Shown here: positions 45,274-57,700 of the stretch, piece after piece
Layout: each line of letters begins with the position of its first letter
Position numbering within the stretch: the stretch's first letter is position 1
NCBI RefSeq assembly: GCF_964355755.1
Contig: NC_092673.1
Location: 19,103,001-19,167,000 of the forward strand
Direction of reading: 5' to 3'
DNA: 64,000 bases
DNA from: Antedon mediterranea
Lineage: Eukaryota; Echinodermata; Crinoidea; Comatulida; Antedonidae
Translations under genes and position numbers: made by a program
Notes under the pieces: generated by a model
The model's input: the letters and a program-made list of their open reading frames with translations, nothing else
What the model was told of the DNA's origin: nothing
Database searches by the model: none

Positions 45274-46450
45274 GTTGTCAAAGTTTGTTTATGGTGTGTG
45301 TGTGTGGTATGTTGTTGAAATTAAACTTTATTGAGGGCGCAATCAATGTTTATATCAAAATTAAAGAGTCTTTAAAAAAATAATACATTTACAATGATTT
45401 ACTGTAATTGGCCCCATTGGCCACATCGCGGTAACATAAAAACTCCGGGTTAATAATTAATATCATATTTCTCCATGGTAAAAATATTATATTGCTATAA
45501 ATTTAATTAGGCCTACATTTCTCTTCTTCTAGTCTTCCAATTAAATCCTTCCTTACAAATTTGTATAAAGAATAATATCCAGTTTTATATATGATTTTGT
45601 GATCTTGTCCTGTTTTGTTTTTGTTCTTCAAACAATGAAGAATGAAGAATTAATTCTAATTCCAAGTTATTTTTATTCTTTTTTATACTCGCATTTTATT
45701 AGAAAGGAAAAATTTAATTGATTTGTTTTATATTTTTGTATTATGGCAGATAAAACAAAAAGCAGCTTCAAGGCTGAAAATGTCTAATTGCTAAATAAGA
45801 AAAAAAGAAATTTTGATTCTAGACAAATGTAACTAACACCTATTATATAGAGCTCTCCTTATAGAAGCCAAACACACTTGATCAAAGCTAAAAAGTATGA
45901 TTTCTTAAAAGCATTTTATAAAAGAATGAACTTGAATTCTGGTCTTTAAAATGGTCTTGATGAGTTTTTATGAATGTTCTGGGTTGGGAGAGTTGCCTGT
46001 ATTTTAGTAGTCTGGGTTCCAGACGGAGTTTTGTCTTAATATTAGTAAAAAGATAAATATTTTGGCACATATGGCGTTTCATACGTATACTACTTGATTT
46101 TGGATACTATTTTCAGACAAAAATCGCGGTCGAAATAAAAACAAATAAATAAAAAAAAAAAGATAATACAGACTTGGGGCAAGTCTAGTATTTTAGTTAC
46201 AAAATCAATGTAGCAGACAATGTAACACACACAAGTAATCCTTTATATTGCTATACACACAAAACACAATGACTGATAAAATGAATCAAAATATAAATTA
46301 TTTATTGTTACAATTTTCTTTATACAAAAATAAATCATCTTATTCACATTTTATATTATATTATTTCATCACTGTAATGTGCAAATGTATACAAAATAGC
46401 AGATAATCTCTATTATTCTCTGACAAGAAAAACTCACAGCTTTATCACTT

Positions 46451-46975
46451 TATGCATAGAGATATTGTAGTGAACTATTATATATAGTTATAATATCTCT
46501 ATGCTTTATGTATAGAGATATTGTAGTGAACTAATATTATATATAGTTTTAATATATCTATGCTTTATGCATAGATATATTATAGTGAACTATTATCTAT
46601 AGTTTTAATATATCTATGCTTTATGCATAGAGATATTATAGTGAAGTATTATATATAGTTTTAATATATCTATGCTTTATGTATAGAGAGATATTATAGT
46701 GAACTATTATATATAGTTTTAATATCTCTATGCTTTATGTATAGAGATATTATAGTGAACTATTATATATAGTTTTAATATATCTATGCTTTATGTATAG
46801 AGATATTATAGTGAACTATTATATATAGTTTTAATATCTCTATGCTTTATGTATAGAGATATTATAGTGAACTATTATATATAGTTTTAATATCTCTATG
46901 CTTTATGTATAGATATATTATAGTGAACTATTATATATAGTTTTAATATTTCTATGCTTTATGTAAAATGAAAAT
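46451..46975. repeat. About 58-bp satellite made of hairpins, nine copies
   Basis: The unit holds TATGCATAGAGATATTATAG, TGAACTATTATATATAG and TTTTAATATCTCTATGCTT. The GCATAGAGATATT and AATATCTCTATGC parts are inverted repeats, so every unit can fold. Confidence 0.9.
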
Positions 46976-47271
46976 AATTAAAAATAAAATAAACAAATCC
47001 CAGTGATTGCTTGTATTGCTGCTCTTAAATATTCCAGTATTGTTGTTATAATAAAATTACTTAAGTCATTTTTGTTGTTTTTTTTTAATTACTCAATTCA
47101 CTTTTCTTCTGATTAGTTTTAATTTTAACATCTTTTACTTATGGGTACTTCCCATTTCTTTTCCCCTTTCTCATTGTTTAATTTAATATTGTCTGTTTTT
47201 GTCACATTTTGTGTCACTGATTCAAAGGTGAAAGGTCAACAAATAAATAAACTGCATTTAAACCAATAAAC

Positions 47272-48212
47272 TTTTAAATGTTGAGCTACTCACTAGATAG
47301 GTACAAAGGGTGGGTCATTTAAATGTTGAGCTACTCACTAGATAGGTACAAAGGGTGGGTCATTTAAATGCTGAGCTACTCACTAGAAAGGTACAAAGGG
47401 TGGGTCATTTAAATGTTGAGCTACTCACTAGATAGGTACAAAGGGTGGGTCATTTAAATGTTGAGCTACTCACTAGATAGGTACAAAGGGTGGGTCATTT
47501 AAATGCTGAGCTACTCACTAGATAGGTACAGGGTGGGTCATTTAAATGTTGAGCTACTCACTAGATAGGTACAAAGGGTGGGTCATTTAAATGCTGAGCT
47601 ACTCACTAGATAGGTACAAAGGGTGGGTCATTTAAATGTTGAGCTACTCACTAGATAGGTATAAAGGGTGGGTCATTTAAATGTTGAGCTACTCACTAGA
47701 TAGGTACAAAGGGTGGGTCATTTAAATGTTGAGCTACTCACTAGATAGGTACAGGGTGGGTCATTTAAATGCTGAGCTACTCACTAGAAAGGTACAAAGG
47801 GTGGGTCATTTAAATGTTGAGCTACTCACTAGATAGGTACAGGGTGGGTCATTTAAATGCTGAGCTACTCATTAGATAGGTATAAAGGGTGGGTCATTTA
47901 AATGTTGAGCTACTCACTAGATAGGTACAAAGGGTGGGTCATTTAAATGTTGAGCTACTCACTAGATAGGTATAAAGGGTGGGTCATTTAAATGCTGAGC
48001 TACTCATTAGATAGGTACAGGGTGGGTCATTTAAATGCTGAGCTACTCATTAGATAGGTACAAAAGGTGGGGTCATTTAAATGTTGAGCTACTCACTAGA
48101 TAGGTACAAAGGGTGGGTCATTTAAATGCTGAGCTACACATTAGATAGGTACAGGGTGGGTCATTTAAATGCTGAGCTACTCATTAGATAGGTACAAAAG
48201 GTGGGTCATTTA
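47272..48212. repeat. 45-bp satellite, about 21 copies
   Basis: The unit holds GAGCTACTCACTAGATAGGT, then ACAAAGGGTGGGTCATTTAA and ATGTT. Variants lacking AAA (42 bp) and variants with ACTCATTAG or ATGCTG are mixed through the array, suggesting repeated exchange between units. Confidence 0.95.
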
Positions 48213-48902
48213 TGCTAAATTGAAATGTTGAAGTTGTAAACATAAAATGAATTCTTAATTGCATTATCGTTTTATGCCGTTAGTTTGTTTTCATTTAAAA
48301 ACAATTTCCCAAATAATGTTAAGGGTGATTAAACATAATAGATAGCTAATGTTATTCAAATTCATTTAAATAAGCAAATACTAAATTAATATAAAATGGA
48401 AACCAATAACAAAAAAAAACAGCATTAAGCAAAGCTTTAATCTTGTCGTGTCAGAAAAAATTGCATAAAATATGTATAGTAATATATAAATCCAAAGGCA
48501 AATTACTGAAAAAAATGACAATACTGTGGGTATCAGTGGCTGGATCTCAATGGAGATACAAAAATAAAAAGCGAAAAGCTAAATCAAAACGATAAAGTAA
48601 ACAGCCAGAAAAGTTAGCAGAGCTTTCGGGCAACACTAGCCCTTCATCAGTAATATATAAAACAATGACAAATAAATGGCTGCTCACACAAGATAAACTA
48701 TAGTGTACAACCTCCATTGTGGTATTACAATACATACACTGAGGTATGACACGCTAACACTACATTGACAAATAAATGGCTGCTCACACAAGATAAACTA
48801 TAGTGTACTACCTCCATTGCAATATTACAATACAGGACATCATTACTAAAGAAATGACAGCTCAATTTGGAAAGTTTCTAGTGATTAATATTTCCAAAAA
48901 AT
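48213..48902. other. AT-rich spacer with a small duplication
   Basis: GACAAATAAATGGCTGCTCA then CACAAGATAAACTATAGTGT occurs twice (about 48666 and 48768). No gene recognised. Confidence 0.5.
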
Positions 48903-49600
48903 AATAACAGTAAACATGAATATGGCTTTAAATCTCATTAGCTGCAATAGGCCATTGTTAAAAGCCATACCAAAAGAGTGGAAAGAAATTATTGAAAAAG
49001 GTACTACAAAAAAGGAAGACAATAGTATTCCTAGTCTACGACTTTATATGAAAAATAAAGGAACCGTCTTCTATAATCATTTTATTAATAGATGTAGTCA
49101 AAAATACCAAATTCACAAACAAAATGGGAAATAGAACTAGGTAAGGTAGACATTGATTGGAGTAATGTTTGGTACTATAAAGTTTATAGACTAAAACATA
49201 TACCCAAAGTTGCTCAATTTAATTTTAAAGTTCTGCATAGAATACTACCATGTAAAAAACGATTGAAAATCTGGAACTTAGCAGGTAATGATTTATGTGA
49301 TAAATGTATAAACAAGGTTGAAACTGAAAAACACATGTTATATAAATGCAGTGTAATTCAATGGATATGGCTTAAATTTAAAAATGTCATAGCTAAGAGC
49401 TTTTCAAACGAAGACCCAATAACTTGGTCTACAATGATTACTGGATCAAATAACATAATTGTAAATGAATTGATTTCATTATTTGTATTCTCTATATATA
49501 AGTTGCTTAGGCCTATATTAACAAAACCTGAAAAAAAAGGAAACTACTATAAAAAAAAGATCTGGAATCTTTTTATTACTGAAGTAAATAAAAAATGAAA
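48903..49600 (+). pseudogene. 3' end of a non-LTR retrotransposon ORF2 with RT-associated zinc finger
   Basis: Two plus-strand frames joined by a one-base shift near 49126. The first contains WKEIIEKGTTKKEDNS and NHFINRCSQKYQ; the second starts WEIELGKVDIDWSNVW. The conserved C-terminal zinc-binding motif is present: NDLCDKCINKVETEKHMLYKC (Cys-x2-Cys ... His-x4-Cys), as in LINE zf-RVT domains, followed by WIWLKF. It ends at the stop near 49598. The reverse transcriptase part is missing, so this is a 5'-truncated, frameshifted copy. Confidence 0.85.
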
Positions 49601-50228
49601 TAAAAAAATGCTATTTGTATCTCTTAAATACATTGTATATAGGCCTAGTAACTATATTACTTTTAAGATATGTCATCCGGGTATGAAGCGTCTCACATAC
49701 ACACAGAGCCAAAATATTACCTTGGACTTGCACTGTGTATGGACTCTAACCTTACGGTTTTCATTATATATATCATTCCATCCTATCCATTCTAAACACC
49801 CTTTTTTCAAGCTTTTGCATTCTTCGTTTTCATCTCATCCATTTTTTTTCTTGGTGAAAAGGGAAGATTCTTTATATTCTTCCCCTGAGTTTATAGCCTC
49901 TCTAAACAGACACGGACACGAACAGAATAAAACAACAATAATCACTTTTTCATAAGTACGTTTTTTTTAAATCAATTTTTATCGTCATTTTATTTCCATC
50001 GACATATTTTAATTAATTGTATTTTTAAAAATGTGTATGAATGTAAATGTGGTTACTTTTTAACATCAAAATAATCTTAGTCTTATGTATATACTGTTCA
50101 AAAGATATGTATTTTTTTAACAATGTACCTTATAAATAAGAGAATTATATAAATGTGCATATATACATATATTATTATATTTATAGAACTATAATAAAAG
50201 TGGGACGAACCCACACAAGACAAAAAAA
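49601..50228. other. Probable LINE 3' UTR and spacer
   Basis: Follows the LINE stop. A 115-codon frame at 49608 has no family signature. The end of the element is not sharply defined. Confidence 0.4.
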
Positions 50229-51126
50229 AAGTTGTCAAAGTGGTCCCTAAATAAAAACAGTAAACATGAATGGCTTTAAATCTCATTAGCTGCAATAGGC
50301 CATGTGAAGTGTGTAAAGTTGCCAAAGTGTTCCCTAAATAAAAACAGTATAAACATGAATGGCTTTAAATCTCATTAGCTGCAATAGGCCATGTGAAGTG
50401 TGTAAAGTTGTCAAAGTGTTCCCTAAATAAAAACAGTAAACATGAATAGCTTTAAATCTCATTAGCTGCAATAGGCCATGTAAAGTGTGTAAAGTTGTCA
50501 AAGTGTTACCTAAATAAAAACAGTAAACATGAATAGCTTTAAATCTCATTAGCTGCAATAGGCCATGTGAAGTGTGTAAAGTTGCCAAAGTGTTCCCTAA
50601 ATAAAAACAGTATAAACATGAATGGCTTTAAATCTCATTAGCTGCAATAGGCCATGTAAAGTGTGTAAAGTTGTCAAAGTGTTACCTAAATAAAAACAGT
50701 AAACATGAATAGCTTTAAATCTCATTAGCTGCAATAGGCCATGTGAAGTGTGTAAAGTTGCCAAAGTGTTCCCTAAATAAAAACAGTAAACATGAATAGC
50801 TTTAAATCTCATTAGCTGCAATAGGCCATGTGAAGTGTGTAAAGTTGTCAAAGTGTTCCCTAAATAAAAACAGTAAACATGAATAGCTTTAAATCTCATT
50901 AGCTGCAATAGGCCATGTAAAGTGTGTAAAGTTGTCAAAGTGTTCCCTAAATAAAAACAGTAAACATGAATAGCTTTAAATCTCATTAGCTGCAATAGGC
51001 CATGTGAAGTGTGTAAAGTTGTCAAAGTGTTCCCTAAATAAAAACAGTAAACATGAATAGCTTTAAATCTCATTAGCTGCAATAGGCCATGTGAAGTGTG
51101 TAAAGTTGTCAAAGTATTCCCTAAAT
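50229..51126. repeat. 86-88 bp satellite, about 10 copies, 3' of gene 2
   Basis: The unit holds AAAGTTGTCAAAGTGTTCCC, TAAATAAAAACAGTAAACAT, GAATAGCTTTAAATCTCATT and AGCTGCAATAGGCCATGTGA. A stretch of about 50 bases is also found at 48905-48952, at the truncated start of the LINE fragment. Minus-strand frames repeating GLLQLMRFKAIHVYCFY are artefacts. Confidence 0.95.
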
Positions 51127-51169
51127 AATTATTAGTTTCATTATTTCTTTTTGTTATTGCAGTCCATTG

Positions 51170-51175
51170 TTTATT
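51170..51175 (-). terminator. Candidate polyadenylation signal of gene 2
   Basis: AATAAA on the minus strand, 66 nt after the gene 2 stop codon and just before the 50.2-51.1 kb satellite. Position and sequence fit a poly(A) signal, but the motif is common in AT-rich DNA. Confidence 0.35.
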
Positions 51176-51240
51176 TGCATCGTTATATAATTGCATTAAT
51201 GTTGAACTATAAACCACTGCAACATCACCTCTACTTTTTC

Positions 51241-51740
51241 TCATCTTTTTAACAACTTCTCAATGGATTCAATTTGGTCTTCACTCAGCAACCCTCGTGA
51301 TTCCAGATCCATAATTAAACTCCAGCTGTCGGCATACTTCCTAAGGACAGGGAAGTTGTGTTGTACATCAAGAGTTTTGATATCTGCGTCACTAAGACTT
51401 TTCCCCATATTAAATATCTTTATTGTCCGTCGTGAAAATGATGCTACCTTACGTTTCTTGATATTCTTGAAAGTGGGAAGCTTTTTTGTGACACATGACT
51501 CAAAGCCAAATTGTTCAGTTTTTTTTATTGCATCATACAAGACAGTAACATCTGTTTTACTCAATTGCCCATTGGCAGATAAAAAGGTTAACAAATCAAT
51601 TGTACTGGTAACCCGTTTCACCTCTTCAATGTCATCTACTATTCCTATGAATAGAACTTGTAGTCTGTTAAGGAGTCCACGATCATCAAACCATTGTGCA
51701 AAGTCTCCAATCAACTGTTTAAAATCATCCTCTGAGAAAT
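51241..51740 (-). CDS. Gene 2 terminal exon: two death-effector-like domains
   Basis: 500-bp exon to the stop at 51241. First fold: FSEDDFKQLIGDFAQWF to LSKTDVTVLYDAIKKTEQFG. Second fold: from about FSRRTIKIFNMGKSLSDAD to DSWSLIMDLESRGLLSEDQ and IEKLLKR. Shared with the gene 1 terminal exon: SE..F.QL...A.WF, the LS...(L/V)T(I/V)LYD core, QFGF(E/Q)S and DSWS(M/L)IMD(F/L)E.RG. The homology covers both folds. Unlike gene 1, the protein stops directly after the second fold. Confidence 0.7.
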
Positions 51741-54700
51741 CTATGAAGAAAAGCAAGGTTTCATATCATGTAATACATTCAGTATAATATCATTTAAATC
51801 ATAAATTATCTTGAAATTTTAAGAATATGGTTATGAATATAATTTGTTAGTGGTTTAGATCTATATTCAGCTATAGAAACAAGAAAAAACAATTAATACC
51901 TAATGTGTTTTATTCTTAACTTAAGATTAGATATTAAATGTACTCTAGTAACTTACCTTCACTTTGTTGGCATCGACTCAATGATGTGCCCTCACTTTCA
52001 TCTTCACTACTGCCTATAATTAACACAATAATTAGTTTATATTACTTTACTACTACTTTATAGGCATTTATTTAAACATGGCACTTTACTATGGAATGTC
52101 TTTTTACAGTTTCTTTGCTTAAAATGGTGACAAGGAGTTCTTCATGAAGAAATTCGAGTGTATTACTTAATCTTCACTTAATCTACAAGGCGGCGGAACG
52201 TTTTGATTATTAAATTCACTATACACTAATACAATATTTTGTATACAAATTCTGAACTTTGACTTTGAATTTTATTATATCTTGGTATAAACTAGTAAAA
52301 CTCTAAAAACATAAGACTGAATGCAAGTTGTTCAGAGCATTTATTTTTATATTTGATCTAATGAATACTGTATTTTTTTAAAGTGACTGGAAACATTCCT
52401 ATTTACCATTTTAGAAAAATATGACCAGACCAGACCAATATTTTATACCATATATGAAACCAGATGAAATTTTTCAATTAAGTTTGGAATACACATTTAT
52501 CAAGCAGATAATTTAGACAGGATTTTATTCAATGGAAGACTTACTGCTTGGTCTGGGTTAAAGAGGAGCAATGACCATAAAACAGACAATTAATTGATGA
52601 ATATTTCAAAGTTTTGGTAGATGCAAAAGAGCGGAAAAATATTAGTAGTTAAGCTTGGTTCTCACTACGACGCACCGCAAGGACGTAAGCCGCAATGCAA
52701 GCAAATTAATCATAATAATTAATTGAATAATAAATTTGTTTTTAATTGGTCAATTTGCTTGTGAACCAAGCTTTAAGATGGTGTTGGTTTGACATTTCTG
52801 GTGCACCAGCAGACCATACTCTAGAATAGTAACCAACCTATTGTACAGCCACAATATGGGGACAGAAAAAATAGTTCCTGTTTCTGTTTATTGACACTTG
52901 GTTTGCTTTAGAAAGACATTGGTTTGGAATCTTCGAAATTGTCGATTATGTTTAGTTTAACATCTCAATTTGCTCGCCTTTAAACAAGTATAAAGGTTTA
53001 ACCAAGTTACACTTTCTGGTGATATACATTAGTAGCTTTTTAACATTAGATTTTATTTGATTCTTGTCAGCCCAATTAAATAAAATGTCACTTTAAAACA
53101 TTACATATCATTTTACTTTGAATACCAAATTACAGTATTGTGTTAACAAGGACGTTATTGTGCTGGGACCATCAATCATCAAGTTATACTAAAGGAGTGT
53201 TCTTCAATTTAAGGCGCATATGACATTATACACATGTGCCACAGTGTTTGGCATCTATGCCTACCTATAACCAGGGAGGTGAAAAAATAATAATATTAGC
53301 TCCCTGCTATAATCAAGTAAATCAGAAATAAAAAGGTTTTCTGATGCTTTAAATGCCCTAAAAGCCAAACGGTCACTGAGTGGCATGATTGGTGACAAAC
53401 CTGAAAGAAAGTATATTCATTTCAAAGTCCAGAGCAACCTGTGGTGTCCTGTTACTATTGTAAAACAGTAATGATATTATATACCTCAAGATTAAATTAT
53501 GAGATTTTAATTTAGTCAAAATCAGACAGTAGTTTAACCCTTGTCATATTTACCTTGTTCTGATCGATGCTTTCGTTTAATTTTCTTTGGGGATTTTTTA
53601 TCACCTAAATGTGGATAAATTTGTAATACATTCAATGATACAAACAGGCCTATGTTTAAAGTAATTATTAATTAATAATTATAAAATCTCTTTTGCAAAA
53701 AATACATGTTAAAACAGATATGATAACAGTGTTCTTAAGGCCAATTTACACAGACAAGCGGTAACGGTACAGTAAGTGGAAAACCATGTAGCTTGTCCAT
53801 ATAGAATCTGTATCTATCCTGAGTGGAAACCGCCCGTCCGTGTTGTGTGTAAATGGTCATAAAGAGTATCATAGATTCTATATTTTTTATTACCGTTACC
53901 GCTTGTCTGTGTAAATCGGCCTTAAAGCTGATAAAACTATTTATGTGTCCATAGATTTCCTTTGGGTATTTGTTGAGTTGTGATACAACAATATTGTTTA
54001 AATAATTGTGAGCAGTTCATTTTTTTTCATTATTGCCTACAGAACATAGTGTTTATGAAATATAATAACATAATTTTTTGGTGATTGAGTAAAGGGTGCC
54101 TGAAATTCCTGATTTTAATTTCAAATATCAAAAATGTTTAAAAACGTAAAATTAACTTTTATATACAGTATTGCTTTTAAAAATAAATTTTAAAATTTGT
54201 ATCGAATATAATTGAATAAATTAGAATTGTTGTACTGTACTGAAGTAAATAATTTTTGTTTAAAATAATTTGAGATTCTAATACTGAATAGTTCATAACA
54301 GTTTGTGTGTATTGATATATTACTATCTACATCATTACCAAAATAAACATAACATACCTGGATTTGAACTTGCTGTCTCACCTTTAACAAAAAAAAAACC
54401 AATATTTCAATAAATGCTAGACAAATTACAGATTCTTCCTGGTAACACTATAGCTATACTAGTGCAAAAGGATCAATGCTTATTTAAAAACGACAACAAC
54501 ATGAACTTTCAATTGGGAACAGTTAGCATATATATACTTACAAAACACTTTCACTGGAGGAATATCATTTGACTCTTGTGAGAGTAAAAAGTTTGCCTTT
54601 AGAAGATTTGTTGATGTATTATTTCTGAAAAAATTAAATGTCCTTGATGGGCTTTCACTCCATAGGTATTCAGCAGTGATAATCTAAAAATAAGAATATT

Positions 54701-57700
54701 TTTAGAAAGAAAAAGTACATATTACAGCTCGAAAGCAGAAAAGTATAAATAGTATGTTACCTAAATTATTGCTATTTTATTGTACTTGGTAGTTTTAGTG
54801 GCAATCAATCTTTGATCATACACTCATGAACAAGGTATGGATTCGAAGATAAGCCGTACAATTTAGACCAGATAGCGAGTTTGTCAAATGTTGCTTACAG
54901 AACAGTAGACACTTTGGCAATTGTGGGAAAGAAACAAAGAAAGACCGTTTTGTTTGTAAAGCAGAATCAAATCAGTCGTAGCTGACTGGATAACTACTGT
55001 AGGAGATCAATTGGATATAGCGGGAGATATTTTTCATTTATCTTTTAAACTACAGTATTAGTTTTACTGCAAGCATCTGTTTAATACATATTCTTGAGCC
55101 TCAAAAGCTTATACAAATATTATGATATCACAAATTGTGAAAAAACGTTTTTAGATTTAATTTAATAAAACAGAATGGACATACTTCTTTTTCATCTTCT
55201 ACTTGCCATTCTTGGTTTGGAATCGCAACACTGATTCTAATGTCTTTATACAAAGAAAGAATATTGTCAGGTGGTTGTAAAAGTTGCTCACCACATTGTT
55301 CGTGCTCTTTTTGTATCTTCTGAAATACATAAAATATAAAATAAAAGCACAAAATGAACTAGGCACTTTATTTTACATTTACACAATTTAAGCACCGAAT
55401 GTGCCCTTTCTACATAATCACATTGTTCGTGCTCTTTTTGTATCTTCTGAAATACATAAAATACAAAATAAAAGCACAAAATGAACTAGGCACTTTATTT
55501 TACATTTACACAATTTAAGCACCGAATGTTCCCTTTCTACATAATCATAACTGAAGCACAAATGTCAGAATGGCAGTGCGATAACAAAATTTCTATGAAG
55601 TTATGATTACCATCCATCCATTTTGTCCAGGTAAACATGTCGGTATGATGCATTATCAAATGTAGAAAATTGTGGAATGTTTATAATTTAAAAATCTATG
55701 AGATTGTTTTTTCTTTTTCAATTGAAGCATTATGCCATTTTAAATTAACTTCACAAACTTTGATATTTACTTAAGTTAAAACTGTTATCTACCAATACAT
55801 CATCTCCAAATATAAATAAAAATACATTATCAATCAGTTGATCTCACTTAAAATATATTAAAAAAAAAAAAATTGTCAACTATACTAAAAATATAAAATT
55901 ATAATCATTTAAATACAAAATAATCCAAAATTAATAATTACCCTTTGTTTTCCAGGGTTCCAAAGTCTTAATCGAAGTTGATAATTATTTTCAAGGCTCT
56001 TTCCAAACACTCCACACTTTAATCTTTTCTTAGCATGAATAAAATTTCTTACATGACCCTCAAGTGCAAAGAGAGAAAAATGATTTATATTGATACAACA
56101 TCGACCATTGTTTAAAGTGAAATTAATGTCCTTTTCATCACTTTCTAATGCTATTTTTCTCCATTTATCGTGAAAGTGATCTTTAACAAGTAAAGTAAAT
56201 TCCCAATTCTCTTCATTTACAGCATTGTGTGGAAATGACAGTAAACATTGCTTGTTGAAGATGGTGCCTTCTGGTCCACATTTAACAATAGGCGATATTA
56301 TTGATTCATGAGGTTGAGATATAGGCATGTCTATTTTCTTCAAAACATTTTCTAGTGATATGTTAAATTTCTTTCCTTCTTCGATTGCTCCAGGTTGTAT
56401 CTCCAACTTTATGTCTTCATCTTTAAGATGGAGAGTTTTGCCTTTAGAGCTCACAATTAACTTCATTTGATCTGCAGAATGAAAATGACATTACTTTTAA
56501 GATTTATTGTCCCCAAAAATATAAAAAATGAAGATTAATAAAATCATACTTTGAATATAGGCTAGGCAATCTAGCATTTTGAGTGAAACTAATTGCAATT
56601 AAAAAAATGACAGCCTTTAACCTCGACCCCATTTCTCAATGTTTGCATAAACAATGTAACTAAAATGTCCCTAGAGACTATGTTTTGCTATCAATGACTC
56701 AGATACAGGTTTCCAATAGCCAGCATAGGACAACTTTGTAATTCCTAAAATCATACCTTTGTCACACACCTCAAAAGTATGCAAAATAGTAGTACAATTG
56801 TTAGTACAGAGGTGTGATGCTCAAATTTTGATCTCTTCATCATATGTGGTCATTTAAAAAAGAAAAATCTTTGTTTGCAATTTGTTTCACTTTGGGCTGT
56901 TTTTTTAGCTAGATTCCCTAGCCTAATAGGTCATTATGCAGTTTTAATAATGTTATTCACACCCGTAGAAAAAAAAAACCAACACAAATAATAATTGATG
57001 ATAATATAATACAAAAATATTTTTTTAGGGGACAATACACCTGTAATATTTGTTATAATAGCAATTGCTATAATCCTGTTCATAACAAAAATGTTCAATA
57101 GCTAGGCATACTATCATACTTTCACTGATCTCTAGTTTAAAAAGAACACATCTTCATTTTGATACTTTTCACTAAAAATGTCTATTTTTAACAGGCATTT
57201 CTTTAAACATGGCACATCTTCACAAATAATGTTGTGAATTAATTGTTCAGCACAAAATCTATATCATCAAGTTTTATCTTTTCCATCTATTTCAATACAG
57301 TGTATGTTTTCAAACTTTTACAGATCTAACTTACTTTATTTCCTTTTGCAAACACAGAGTAAATACAGTATAGCATACCTGGATTTGAACTTGATGTCTC
57401 AAAATCACCTGCAACAAATAAAATATACAATATTTCAACATATTCTAAGAAACTACAAATTATATATGGTAGGATACATGCTACGCCAAAGCAAGATAAC
57501 ATTTTGATTGCTATTGTAAAGGCAACAATGTACTTTTTTTTATTTTATGAATAACAAATAATATTATTATATATTATAAATGTGATATAAATGCTACTTA
57601 AATTGTTTGCTGCAGGTTAAACACTTACAAGACACGGTAACTGGAGGAATATCATATGGCCCTTGTGAGAGTAAAAAGTTTGCTATTAGAAGATTTGTTG

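Larger units (their letters stand above)
42841..46182. mobile_element. 3.3-kb unit bounded by long decayed inverted repeats
   Basis: The left arm (about 42841-43085) has GCCCCAAGTCTG, TATGAAACGCCATATGTGGC and CTTTTTACTAACATTATGTC. The right arm (about 45915-46180) carries the inverted forms, e.g. CACATATGGCGTTTCATACG and CAGACTTGGGGC. Complementarity fades inward. The foldback element 44190-45273 and the palindrome 43987-44063 lie inside. It may be an old, large foldback or the remains of a TIR transposon; no transposase is visible. Confidence 0.5.

Noticed and set aside
48903-49600. Functional host gene with a zinc finger
   Set aside because: The Cys-x2-Cys...His-x4-Cys motif and its context fit the C-terminus of LINE ORF2. 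The frame is shifted and the upstream part is missing.
50334-51244. Minus-strand frames repeating GLLQLMRFKAIHVYCFY, one starting within the last codons of gene 2
   Set aside because: They are satellite-derived. The overlapping start is in a different frame from the DED exon and lies in its 3' untranslated region.
51263-51787. 174-codon plus-strand frame
   Set aside because: It is the reverse complement of the gene 2 DED exon. The minus strand has the splice site, phase and homology to gene 1.
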